Source: an uncultured Clostridia bacterium
Lineage (GTDB): Bacteria > Bacillota > Clostridia > Christensenellales > Borkfalkiaceae
Assembly (NCBI GenBank): GCA_934272745.1
Contig: CAKQSI010000061.1
Coordinates: 1 to 7,633 of the forward strand
DNA length: 7,633 bases
Direction: 5' to 3'
The position numbers were made by a program, and so were the translations under genes. Shown here piece by piece: positions 1-5,535 of this stretch (position 1 is its first letter; the number at the start of each line of letters is the position of its first letter). The notes beneath the pieces were generated by a model. The model searched no databases. It was given only the letters and a program-made list of their open reading frames with translations, and was not told the origin of the DNA.

Positions 1-509
1 ACCCGGCTGTACACCGTCTGATACCGCGTCTGATCGGCAAGTTTTTCGTGAATATACGGCGGGAGCGGCATAGTGCCGACGCGGGAAAGCACGTCTTCAA
101 ACACGCCCTGATAATGAAATTTCACGCGGCGCAGTCCCTCGTCCAGCACTTCTTCTACCGTCAGGGAAAGTTCCTCGTTTACGGCGAGTTCGGCGCCGGG
201 GCGGGCTTTTTTGCCGGGTTTTACCATGACTTCCCACTCGTCGCCCGAAATACGCTTAAGTAGAAGCACTTCCACCTTTCCCCCGTGCGGGGTGAACGCA
301 TAAATGCGCGCCGGAATGACTTTGGTTTCGTTGACGACAAGGACGTCGCCCGGGCGGAGGTATTCGATAATATCCCGGAAAATGCGGTGGGAAATCTGCT
401 TGGTGTTTCTGTCGTAAACCAGCAGGCGGGAGGAATCCCGGGGGGTTGCCGGCGTCTGCGCGATGCGCTCTTCCGGCAGGTCGTAATCAAAATCGTCTAT
501 CGTAAGCAT
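1..509 (-). CDS. queA: S-adenosylmethionine:tRNA ribosyltransferase-isomerase, N-terminal half (partial)
   Basis: QueA transfers and isomerises the ribosyl moiety of S-adenosylmethionine onto 7-aminomethyl-7-deazaguanine in tRNA, giving epoxyqueuosine, the step before queuosine; it acts in the cytoplasm. I translated the minus strand from the ATG at 509: the protein opens MLTIDDFDYDLPEERIAQTP and continues through RDSSRLLVYDR, LRPGDVLVVNETKVIPARI, GGKVEVLLL, WEVMVKPGKKARPG and VGTMPLPPYIHEKL, all typical QueA blocks. About 169 residues are visible of a family length near 340; the rest lies beyond the left edge, so this is an edge truncation, not damage. An AAGGAA ribosome binding site (521-526) lies 11 bases before the start. 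The gene starts 48 bases after the ruvB stop on the same strand, so it is the fourth gene of the ruv operon, a common Bacillota arrangement. Confidence 0.95.
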   Translation of the reverse strand, partial: MLTIDDFDYDLPEERIAQTPATPRDSSRLLVYDRNTKQISHRIFRDIIEYLRPGDVLVVNETKVIPARIYAFTPHGGKVEVLLLKRISGDEWEVMVKPGKKARPGAELAVNEELSLTVEEVLDEGLRRVKFHYQGVFEDVLSRVGTMPLPPYIHEKLADQTRYQTVYSR

Positions 510-557
510 AAAATCGTAAGTTCCTTAAAAAATGCGGCAGCCGTTTTCCGCCCGCGG

Positions 558-1604
558 TTACCCGTTGGTGAGCAGCGAAAGTTGCGCGGCTTTTTCCGGC
601 ACCTTGCGCCCCAGATGGCGGTAAGCAGCCGGCAGGCACACCCTTCCCCGCGGCGTGCGGGAAATAAATCCCAGTTGCAGAAGGTAGGGTTCGTAAACGT
701 CTTCGATGGTATCCGCGTCCTCGCCGATGGAAGCCGCAATGGTTTCCAGCCCGCAGGGACCGCCGCCGAATTTGTCGATCATGGTGGTCAGAATTTTGAT
801 ATCGATTCTGTCCAGACCGTATTCGTCGATCTCCATGCGGTCAAGCGCCTCTTTCGTGACGTCGAGCGCGATGGAATCCCTGCCGCGCACCATGGAAAAA
901 TCGCGCACGCGCTTTAACAGGCGGTTGGCGATACGCGGCGTGCCGCGGCTGCGCATGGCGAGTTCTTCCGCGGCGTCTTCGTCGATGGAAGTTTCCAGCA
1001 TGGCGGCGGTACGACGGACGATGGCGGTCAGGCTTTCTTTATCGTACATTTCCAGCCGGCAGATCACGCCAAACCGGTCGCGAAGGGGGGAAGAAAGCAT
1101 TCCTGCCCGGGTGGTCGCGCCGATTAAAGTGAAATGCGGAATGGGAATGCGCACGCTTCTTGCGGAGGGACCTTTGCCGATGATAAAGTCCAGAAAAAAG
1201 TCTTCCATCGCGGGATAGAGAATTTCTTCCACCGAATGGTTGAGGCGATGAATTTCGTCGATAAACAGAATATCCCCTTCCGAAAGGTTGGACAAAATGG
1301 CGGCGAGGTCGCCCGCGCAACTGATGGCGGGACCGCTGGTCACTTTGACCTGCACGCCCATTTCCGCCGCGATGATATGCGCCAGCGTGGTTTTGCCCAG
1401 CCCCGGAGGACCGTACAGCAAAACGTGGTCGAGCGACTCCCCGCGAAGGCGCGCCGCCTGAATATAAATTTCCAGATTTTCTTTTACTTTATCCTGCCCG
1501 ATATATTCCGCCATGGTGCGGGGGCGCAGTACGTTTTCGGTACTCTGTTCCCCTTCCTGCAGCGTGCTTGCCACCAAGCGGTCGTCGGTTTCGCCGTATT
1601 CCAT
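558..1604 (-). CDS. ruvB: Holliday junction branch migration ATPase RuvB
   Basis: RuvB is the hexameric AAA+ motor that, loaded by RuvA, pumps DNA through a Holliday junction. The 348-residue protein has normal family length. Visible parts: the N-terminal LRPRTMAEYIGQ block (about 26-37), Walker A GPPGLGKTT at 65-73, Walker B ILFIDEIH at about 112-119, sensor 1 GATTR at 162-166, the arginine-finger region SPLRDRFG at 172-179, sensor 2 GTPRIANRLL at 221-230, and a C-terminal winged-helix DNA-binding domain from about 260, including GGGPCGLETIAASIGED and PYLLQLGFISRTPRGR. A GGGGAAG ribosome binding site lies just before the ATG in the 12-base gap after ruvA, so translation is probably coupled. 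One oddity: the normally well-conserved E-K-P-G after SGPAI reads S-C-A-G here (96-99). Everything else argues for a working enzyme. Confidence 0.98.
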   Translation of the reverse strand: MEYGETDDRLVASTLQEGEQSTENVLRPRTMAEYIGQDKVKENLEIYIQAARLRGESLDHVLLYGPPGLGKTTLAHIIAAEMGVQVKVTSGPAISCAGDLAAILSNLSEGDILFIDEIHRLNHSVEEILYPAMEDFFLDFIIGKGPSARSVRIPIPHFTLIGATTRAGMLSSPLRDRFGVICRLEMYDKESLTAIVRRTAAMLETSIDEDAAEELAMRSRGTPRIANRLLKRVRDFSMVRGRDSIALDVTKEALDRMEIDEYGLDRIDIKILTTMIDKFGGGPCGLETIAASIGEDADTIEDVYEPYLLQLGFISRTPRGRVCLPAAYRHLGRKVPEKAAQLSLLTNG

Positions 1605-1616
1605 ACTCTTCCCCTT

Positions 1617-2219
1617 TTATCTGATGTGTTTGAGCGCGTAAGAAAGAATTTTCTCCGCCGTGGTAAAACCGAGCGCCTGCGCTTCTTCCACCGCCTGCAG
1701 ACTTTCCTGCCGGGTGAACCCGAGCGAGGTAAGCGCGAGCAACGCGTCTTCTTCCGCGCGTTTGGAAGGAGCCGCGGGGGCTGCCTTTTTGCCGCTTTCC
1801 GCGGGATATGCCGCGCCCAGCGTTTCCATGGCGTCTTTCAGGTCGAGAACCAACCGTTCCGCCGTCTTTTTTCCCAAGCCTTTGACCGAAGAAAGGCGCC
1901 TTAAATCCCCCGAAACAATGGCGGAAGCAAGGTCGCGGGCGGAAATCTGCATCAGCGCCGTAATGGCAAGTTTGGGTCCCACGCCGGATACCGAAATCAT
2001 TTTTTCAAACACGGCTTTTTCCTCTTTATCGGCAAAGCCGTACAGAGAAACGCCGTCTTCTTTTACCTGTAAATAGGTATAAATGCCGCCTTCTCCGTCT
2101 TTCATGAGCGCGTCGTACGCGGCGGCGGAACAGGCGATTTCGTATCCCACCCCGCCCGCAAGCAGCAGCACGGTGTTGCCGTCTGCGTCTTTTACTTTTC
2201 CTTCGATGTATCCGATCAT
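1617..2219 (-). CDS. ruvA: Holliday junction DNA helicase subunit RuvA
   Basis: RuvA forms tetramers that hold the Holliday junction in a square-planar form and load RuvB rings onto its arms. The 200-residue length is usual. The N-terminal OB-fold domain starts MIGYIEGKV, contains GGVGYEI (22-28) and ends with VSLYGF (57-62). Domain II carries two helix-hairpin-helix motifs, SVSGVGPKLA (77-86) and SVKGLGKKTAERL (111-123). A Lys/Ala/Pro-rich flexible linker (about 140-154) leads to the RuvB-binding domain III (about 155-200). The ATG is supported by an AAGGA site (2228-2232) eight bases away. RuvA follows ruvC after an unusually long 213-base spacer with a tandem repeat, and precedes ruvB by 12 bases. 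Confidence 0.97.
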   Translation of the reverse strand: MIGYIEGKVKDADGNTVLLLAGGVGYEIACSAAAYDALMKDGEGGIYTYLQVKEDGVSLYGFADKEEKAVFEKMISVSGVGPKLAITALMQISARDLASAIVSGDLRRLSSVKGLGKKTAERLVLDLKDAMETLGAAYPAESGKKAAPAAPSKRAEEDALLALTSLGFTRQESLQAVEEAQALGFTTAEKILSYALKHIR

Positions 2220-2227
2220 TGTGGTTT

Positions 2228-2232
2228 TCCTT
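2228..2232 (-). promoter_or_regulatory. Ribosome binding site of ruvA
   Basis: AAGGA on the minus strand, eight bases before the ruvA ATG. It supports this start and shows ruvA can be translated independently of ruvC despite the long spacer. Confidence 0.8.
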
Positions 2233-2254
2233 GAATGACTTTATAATTGCAGTT

Positions 2255-2277
2255 GCAGGATTTTCCGGACGTCCTGC
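2255..2277. other. Inverted repeat upstream of ruvA
   Basis: GCAGGA (2255-2260) is matched by TCCTGC (2272-2277) around an 11-base loop that itself overlaps the palindrome GGACGTCC. It lies about 35 bases before the ruvA start, in the ruvC-ruvA leader. No T-run follows on either strand, so it is not a good terminator; it could shape the intercistronic mRNA. Role is inference. Confidence 0.35.
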
Positions 2278-2296
2278 GGTTTTTTCTATCTTTACT

Positions 2297-2407
2297 CTAT
2301 AATAATATAAACGCAAACGCGGCGCGAATTTTTAATAATGCGCGCACGAATATATACACGCCTTTCCGCATACATACGCCTTTCCGCATACACACGCCTT
2401 TCCGCAT
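2297..2407 (-). CDS. Possible small repeat peptide between ruvC and ruvA
   Basis: A minus-strand reading frame begins at the ATG at 2405-2407 and ends at TAG 2297-2299, giving 36 residues: two MRKGVC units, then MRKGVY and a hydrophobic/basic tail IFVRALLKIRAAFAFILL. The 18-bp tandem repeat is exactly six codons long, so the frame stays open through it. A GGAAAGG purine run (2415-2421) sits seven bases before the ATG, and the same run recurs before the next two in-frame ATGs because it belongs to the repeat. The frame differs from that of ruvC, whose stop is at 2433-2435. The Cys-containing hexapeptides with an amphipathic-looking tail resemble no family I know. The frame may simply be a by-product of the repeat. 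Confidence 0.25.
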   Translation of the reverse strand: MRKGVCMRKGVCMRKGVYIFVRALLKIRAAFAFILL

Positions 2408-2423
2408 ACACACGCCTTTCCGC
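2356..2423. repeat. 18-bp tandem repeat (minisatellite), 3.8 copies
   Basis: The unit ACACGCCTTTCCGCATAC starts at 2356, 2374, 2392 and 2410. Copy 2 has one change (A-T-A-C start), copy 3 is identical to copy 1, and copy 4 matches for its first 14 bases then diverges at 2424. It begins nine bases after the ruvC stop in the direction of transcription. Near-identity of the copies indicates recent slippage expansion, so copy number may vary between strains. Confidence 0.9.
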
Positions 2424-2432
2424 CGGGCGCGG

Positions 2433-2924
2433 TCACATGCGGAACATGCCGAACAGTCTGCCCGTGTTGAGGTGGCAAAGGGCGACGGCGAGCGCGTCCG
2501 CAGCGTCGTCCGGCTTGGGGATTTTGGAAAGCCCTAAAAGCGTTTTTACCATTTGCTGCATCTGAAGTTTATCCGCTCTGCCGTAGCCGGTGATCGCCTG
2601 CTTGATCTGCAGCGGCGTATATTCAAACAGATCTTTGACGTTTTTTACGCAGGTCAGAAGCGCAACGCCGCGCGCTTCCGCAACGGCGATCGCCGTTTTC
2701 TGGTTGTTTTGAAAAAACAATTCTTCCATCGCGACGACGTCAGGCGAATATTTACCGATGACGGCAAGAATCCCCTCTTCCAACATCCTAAGGCGCGTGG
2801 GAATGCGCTCTTCTTTCGGGGTCAGAACCACGCCGTAGTCCAGCACTTCCGTCCTGCCGTTTTCCTTTCTTAATACCCCGTAGCCCAGCGTTGCCAGACC
2901 GGGGTCGATACCCAAAACGACCAC
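2433..2924 (-). CDS. ruvC: Crossover junction endodeoxyribonuclease RuvC
   Basis: RuvC is the dimeric, metal-dependent RNase H-fold nuclease that cuts Holliday junctions symmetrically, working with RuvAB. I choose the GTG at 2924 (163 residues, normal length): it puts the family start VVLGIDPGLATLGYGV at the N-terminus and has a strong GGAGGGG site (2929-2935) just ahead. The ATG at 3014 in the same frame would add 30 unrelated residues and has no ribosome binding site. Catalytic acids are all present: D7 in GIDPG, E67 in AMEELFF, and D140 and D143 in PDDAADALA. The conserved GYGRADK (113-119) and LQIKQAITG are also seen. First gene of the ruv operon; the nearest good promoter is about 240 bases upstream. 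Confidence 0.97.
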   Translation of the reverse strand: MVVLGIDPGLATLGYGVLRKENGRTEVLDYGVVLTPKEERIPTRLRMLEEGILAVIGKYSPDVVAMEELFFQNNQKTAIAVAEARGVALLTCVKNVKDLFEYTPLQIKQAITGYGRADKLQMQQMVKTLLGLSKIPKPDDAADALAVALCHLNTGRLFGMFRM

Positions 2925-2928
2925 TTTA

Positions 2929-2935
2929 CCCCTCC
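2929..2935 (-). promoter_or_regulatory. Ribosome binding site deciding the ruvC GTG start
   Basis: GGAGGGG on the minus strand ends four bases before the GTG at 2922-2924. It is the strongest such site near the gene and decides for the GTG start over the in-frame ATG at 3012-3014, which follows a pyrimidine-rich stretch. Confidence 0.85.
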
Positions 2936-3062
2936 GCAGAATAAATTTTTGCGCATTTTTGCCCGAAATCAGCGGAAAATCCGTCATAACGGTTGCTTTT
3001 TTCCGTAAAATCATTTATGATAGGGAAAGAAACTCTCGCCCGCGCCGGAAACTCTGAAGGCT

Positions 3063-3133
3063 CCGGGCGGAACTTTTCCGTAAAGAAAAGACTTCCGGCG
3101 GACTTTTCCCTATCCTTTGGCCGGCGGATTTCC
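3063..3133. repeat. Three related direct repeats in the ruvC leader
   Basis: CCGGGCGGAACTTTTCC (3063-3079), CCGGCGGACTTTTCC (3095-3109) and CCGGCGGATTTCC (3121-3133) are variants of one motif spaced 32 and 26 bases apart. The third forms a hairpin GGCGGA-TT-TCCGCC (3123-3136). They lie in the 319-base gap between the divergent ruvC and ArgH-like genes, inside the inferred ruvC leader. They could be protein binding sites or leader RNA structure; nothing decides which. No gene was found in this gap. Confidence 0.5.
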
Positions 3134-3171
3134 GCCGCGCGGATAACGGGCGCAAACGCCCCATTACTATT

Positions 3172-3200
3172 ATGATACCGATTTCTCGCGGAGAAGTCAA
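3172..3200 (-). promoter_or_regulatory. Predicted sigma-A promoter of the ruv operon
   Basis: On the minus strand TTGACT (3195-3200) and TATCAT (3172-3177) are separated by exactly 17 bases; each hexamer matches the sigma-70/A consensus at five of six positions. Transcription would start near 3165 and run about 240 bases before ruvC. I saw no GAAC-N4-GTTC type LexA box overlapping it, so SOS control is not evident from the sequence. Confidence 0.65.
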
Positions 3201-3206
3201 ACGAAA

Positions 3207-3223
3207 TTGAGGTTTTCCCTCAA
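3207..3223 (+). promoter_or_regulatory. Stem-loop just upstream of the ArgH-like gene's ribosome binding site
   Basis: TTGAGG (3207-3212) pairs with CCTCAA (3218-3223) around a TTTTC loop, ending just before the AAGGAG site (3226-3231) of the plus-strand gene. It could modulate ribosome access; a role is inference. The AAGGAG site is 12 bases from the ATG at 3244, a little long but acceptable. Confidence 0.4.
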
Positions 3224-3243
3224 AAAAGGAGAAGACAAATCAT

Positions 3244-4602
3244 ATGACGGACGAAAATTTGATCATCACGGAAGAAGAAACGCTTTCCCCCGCAAAAATT
3301 TACGCCGACGGCGGAAAAAGCGCCTCTTCGGTGGCGTTTTTTGCGGCGATGACCCTTTCCGCGCACGCGAAATGCCTGAAAGCCGCGGATCTTCTGACCG
3401 AAACCGAACAATCGGCGCTGATGAAATGCATCGCGAAAGTCGCCAAAGAAGCGGAAGAAACGCCCCTTTCCGGCGATCTTTACACCGCCTTTTTCGCGCG
3501 GCTTGCAGAACTTTCGAGCGGGGCTTCGGAGCGGCTGAAAACGGCGCTCACCCCCGCGGATTTTTACGCTGCGGTGGGCAGACTTTCGGTAAAAAACGCT
3601 TCTCTTCGCTTTGCGGACGACCTGAAGATCATCGTCGAATCGCTCGTCGCCATCGCGCAGGAAGGGCAAAAGACCTACTTCCCCGGACTGATCGACGGCG
3701 CTTCCTTAAACGTACTGAACGCGGGGCAATATTTCCTTTCCCTTGCGGAAGCGTTTTTGCGCGACGCGGCGCGGTTTTTGTCCGTGGCGAAAAAAGCCGA
3801 CGAGATGCCGCTTTGGAGCGGCAGCGGCGCCGGCGTAAACTACGATCTTTCGCGTGAAAGCGCGGCGGAACTTTTGGGCTTTTCCGCCATCACGCAGAAC
3901 GCGTACGACGCGGTGGGCAACGTCGATTATCTTATGGCGTTTTACCATGCCGTTTCCACGGCGTTTGCCCATATCGGCAAACTTGCGACCGACTTTACTT
4001 TCCTTTCGGAAAACGACCTGATTTTACTGAGTGCGGACGGCTATGCGGCAGATTTCCCGCAGGCGCCCTCCCCCGCGCTGTTCCAGCGGCTGAAAAAAGA
4101 AGCCTTCCGCGCCATTGCGGAAGAAAGCGCGGCGAAAACAACCTTTGCTTCCCTTTCCTTCGGCTATCATCGGGTGCTTTCCGATCTGATTTTTGACGCG
4201 GAAAAGGAAAATGCGGCGCTGAAAGACGCCCTTTCCGCCCTGTCTTATACGCTGGCGGATTTGGCGCTGGACGGCAACAAGATCCGCTACTTCCCCGGAT
4301 ACGCGCTCTCTTCCGCAGAGGAAATCACGTTCTATCTGGAACGGAAAGGCGCCCTGCCCGAGGACGCCAAAGCCGCGGCGGAAACCATCGTTTCCTACGC
4401 AAAGGAACAGGGTTGCACGCTGGAGCGCGTCCCCCTGTCTTACTATAAAGCCACTTCCGCATTGTTTGAGGCGGACGTGCTGGACGCGGTCAAAACCCGC
4501 GCCGCTATGGAAGAAAAGCAGGGCATCGGCAGCAGCTGCCATGCCGCCGTGCGCGAAAATATGCGCTCGGTCAAAGCGCGGCTGAGAAAACTGTTTGCGT
4601 AA
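3244..4602 (+). CDS. Argininosuccinate lyase-like protein, probably catalytically inactive
   Basis: A 452-residue protein that I align by eye with argininosuccinate lyase (ArgH; fumarase/aspartase superfamily). Fold-level matches run its whole length: SAHAKCLKAADLLTETE (39-55), GDLYTAFFARLAEL (77-90), PG..(18)..LSLAEAFLRD (147-174), PLWSGSGAGVNYDLSRESAA (189-208) followed by ELLGFSAITQNAYDAV (209-224), and the C-terminal LSYYKATSALFEADVLDAV (398-416). The active-site signatures are gone: HTARSRND reads KTALTPAD (99-106); PGYTHLQ reads PGLIDGA (147-153), losing the Thr-His pair; and GSSxMPQKKNP reads YAADFPQAPSP (267-277), so the catalytic serine position is alanine and the Lys/Asn are lost. 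The N-terminal WGGRF is absent. No signal peptide or membrane segment is seen. It stands alone, divergent from ruvC, with no arginine-biosynthesis neighbours. The open full-length frame with ordinary codon use argues against a decaying pseudogene; a structural, regulatory or new-substrate role is possible. The homology is my reading, not a search result. Confidence 0.75.
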   Translation: MTDENLIITEEETLSPAKIYADGGKSASSVAFFAAMTLSAHAKCLKAADLLTETEQSALMKCIAKVAKEAEETPLSGDLYTAFFARLAELSSGASERLKTALTPADFYAAVGRLSVKNASLRFADDLKIIVESLVAIAQEGQKTYFPGLIDGASLNVLNAGQYFLSLAEAFLRDAARFLSVAKKADEMPLWSGSGAGVNYDLSRESAAELLGFSAITQNAYDAVGNVDYLMAFYHAVSTAFAHIGKLATDFTFLSENDLILLSADGYAADFPQAPSPALFQRLKKEAFRAIAEESAAKTTFASLSFGYHRVLSDLIFDAEKENAALKDALSALSYTLADLALDGNKIRYFPGYALSSAEEITFYLERKGALPEDAKAAAETIVSYAKEQGCTLERVPLSYYKATSALFEADVLDAVKTRAAMEEKQGIGSSCHAAVRENMRSVKARLRKLFA

Positions 4603-4728
4603 GTTTTTTCGCAAGGCGTGGTTTTGAACCGACCGATCGCAAAGCGCGGCTGAGAAAACCGTTTGCGTAAGTTTTTTCGCAAGACAGGGTTTGTACTTGC
4701 CCGATAGCAAATGGCAGCGGGGAAAATG
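4572..4728. repeat. 68-bp tandem repeat across the 3' end of the ArgH-like gene
   Basis: Copy 1 is 4572-4639, copy 2 is 4640-4707, and a degenerate partial copy starts at 4708 with CAAA and fades near 4728. The first 44 bases of copies 1 and 2 differ at one position (4572-4615 against 4640-4683); the remaining 24 bases of each unit are clearly related but diverged. Copy 1 contains the last nine codons and stop of the ArgH-like gene. Each copy holds a small inverted repeat TTGCG...CGCAA around a T-rich loop. The 68-base period is not a multiple of three, so extra copies do not extend the protein. Confidence 0.9.
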
Positions 4729-4850
4729 AGACCGCTCGTGCTTAAATTCTCAAATTCTACTTAGACATTTTAGTCGCATAAGGCGGCAAAACGGAAACCA
4801 AGGTTTTCGATCGCAAAAGACTGCAAAACAACCTTTGAATAAAATCGGAA

Positions 4851-4889
4851 GGAGCCGCGGGGAGTGAAATTTCCCCTGCGGCTCCTTTT
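4851..4889 (+). terminator. Rho-independent terminator of the ArgH-like gene
   Basis: GGAGCCGCGGGG (4851-4862) pairs with CCCCTGCGGCTCC (4873-4885), with one bulged T, around a 10-base loop and is followed by TTTT. The T-run on the plus strand and position after the plus-strand gene assign it there. It leaves an untranslated tail of about 250 bases that includes the 68-bp repeats. Confidence 0.85.
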
Positions 4890-5349
4890 GCGCCCTGTCA
4901 TATAGACGAACAAAAACCGTATTTCGGTATGACGTACCCGCGATTTCGGTTTTGCCGGCTGAAATTCTCCCGAAATATCGGGAAAGGTTTCCGCGGCTTC
5001 CCGATAGTTCGGGTCGCACTCGTCCGAATTTTTTTCGCCCGCCGATGCAGTGCTATCAAAACGCGGGCGGTAGGCGTAGAGATTCCATAAGTTTCGGCGT
5101 GCAGCCGACAAAAATCCCGTTCTATCCCCGCGGACAACCATAGTATCGGCAGGAAATGAAAGAGCAATGCAAATCGCTGTAAGAAAGACGTTGACAGGTT
5201 CTACCGCAAAAAACGGGTTTTGACAGGAGCGGAAAATCCTGCCGAAGTTTACAGTTTTTTGGTATACGTATGCCAAAATCGGGAACCGCGCTACTATAAA
5301 TCCACCCCAAAGCGATACGGCGGAAAGATATATTCTCTCCGGAAAAACA
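4890..5349. other. Gene-free stretch between two terminators, rich in inverted repeats
   Basis: About 460 bases lie between the terminators of the converging flanking transcripts. I find no gene I trust. A minus-strand frame stays open across it (4770-5363) with coding-like codons around 4900-5150, but it has no ribosome binding site at any ATG, no family I recognise, and runs through both terminator stems. Short inverted repeats cluster here: CCCGA/TCGGG with loop AATA (4969-4982), GGAAA/TTTCC (4981-4992), CCCGA/TCGGG with loop TAGT (5000-5013), and CAGGA/TCCTG near 5223-5240. Two TTGACA hexamers (5191-5196, 5220-5225) have no acceptable -10 at the right distance. It could hold a small RNA or a gene remnant. 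Confidence 0.4.
5257..5278. repeat. 22-bp near-perfect palindrome
   Basis: TTTTGGTATAC (5257-5267) is followed directly by GTATGCCAAAA (5268-5278); ten of eleven positions are complementary and the other is a G-T pair. With no spacer it looks more like a dimeric protein binding site than an RNA hairpin. No promoter or gene start next to it identifies a target. Confidence 0.6.
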
Positions 5350-5380
5350 GCCGGGCGGCACAAAATTCGTGCCGCCCGGC
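5350..5380 (-). terminator. Strong terminator of the ACT/PFL operon (bidirectional in form)
   Basis: GCCGGGCGGCAC (5350-5361) and GTGCCGCCCGGC (5369-5380) form a perfect 12-bp stem with a seven-base loop. On the minus strand the stem is followed by TGTTTTT, the proper tail for transcripts from the PFL gene that stops at 5536; on the plus strand it is followed by a looser T-rich tract (5382-5400), so it may also stop plus-strand transcripts. Confidence 0.9.
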
Positions 5381-5461
5381 CGTTCTGTTTATTTTAATTT
5401 ATGCTATGCACGGAAAATATCCGTTACGCGTTCCGCGCAGCGACGGAGTCACAAACACCGT

Positions 5462-5497
5462 CGGCTTTTGTAATCCGACCGGCTTTCGTAACCCGGC
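5462..5497. repeat. Imperfect 18-bp direct repeat downstream of the PFL gene
   Basis: CGGCTTTTGTAATCCGAC (5462-5479) is followed head-to-tail by CGGCTTTCGTAACCCGGC (5480-5497), identical at 15 of 18 positions. It lies in the 3' untranslated region of the minus-strand operon. No function is evident. Confidence 0.6.
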
Positions 5498-5535
5498 AAC
5501 ACCCAGCTTTTTTTCGCAGCCCGGCAGCGCCGCCG

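Noticed and set aside
515..557. Terminator between ruvB and queA
   Set aside because: A TTTTTT run follows GC-rich sequence on the minus strand, but only a short four-base-pair stem can form, and queA follows with its own ribosome binding site in the same operon.
285..917. Plus-strand 210-residue frame antisense to queA and ruvB
   Set aside because: It lies opposite two strongly supported genes and shows only shadow composition.
2356..2423. CRISPR array
   Set aside because: The 18-bp units are directly adjacent with no unique spacers, so this is a simple tandem repeat.
2925..3014. N-terminal extension of RuvC to the in-frame ATG at 3014
   Set aside because: It lacks a ribosome binding site and would add 30 residues unlike any RuvC, whereas the GTG at 2924 has a GGAGGGG site and the family start.
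3168..3176. Plus-strand -10 element (TATTAT / TATGAT) for the ArgH-like gene
   Set aside because: No acceptable -35 lies 16-18 bases upstream; the same bases form the well-spaced minus-strand ruv promoter.
3150..3206. LexA (SOS) box at the ruv promoter
   Set aside because: I looked for GAAC-N4-GTTC-like palindromes around the promoter and in the leader and found none.
3207..3857. Plus-strand 216-residue Arg-rich frame overlapping the ArgH-like gene
   Set aside because: It is a shadow frame with extreme arginine content; the overlapping frame has a homology pattern and a ribosome binding site.
4770..5363. Minus-strand 197-residue reading frame
   Set aside because: It starts inside one terminator stem and passes through another, has no ribosome binding site and resembles no family I know. 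Its coding-like codon use is noted as an observation only.
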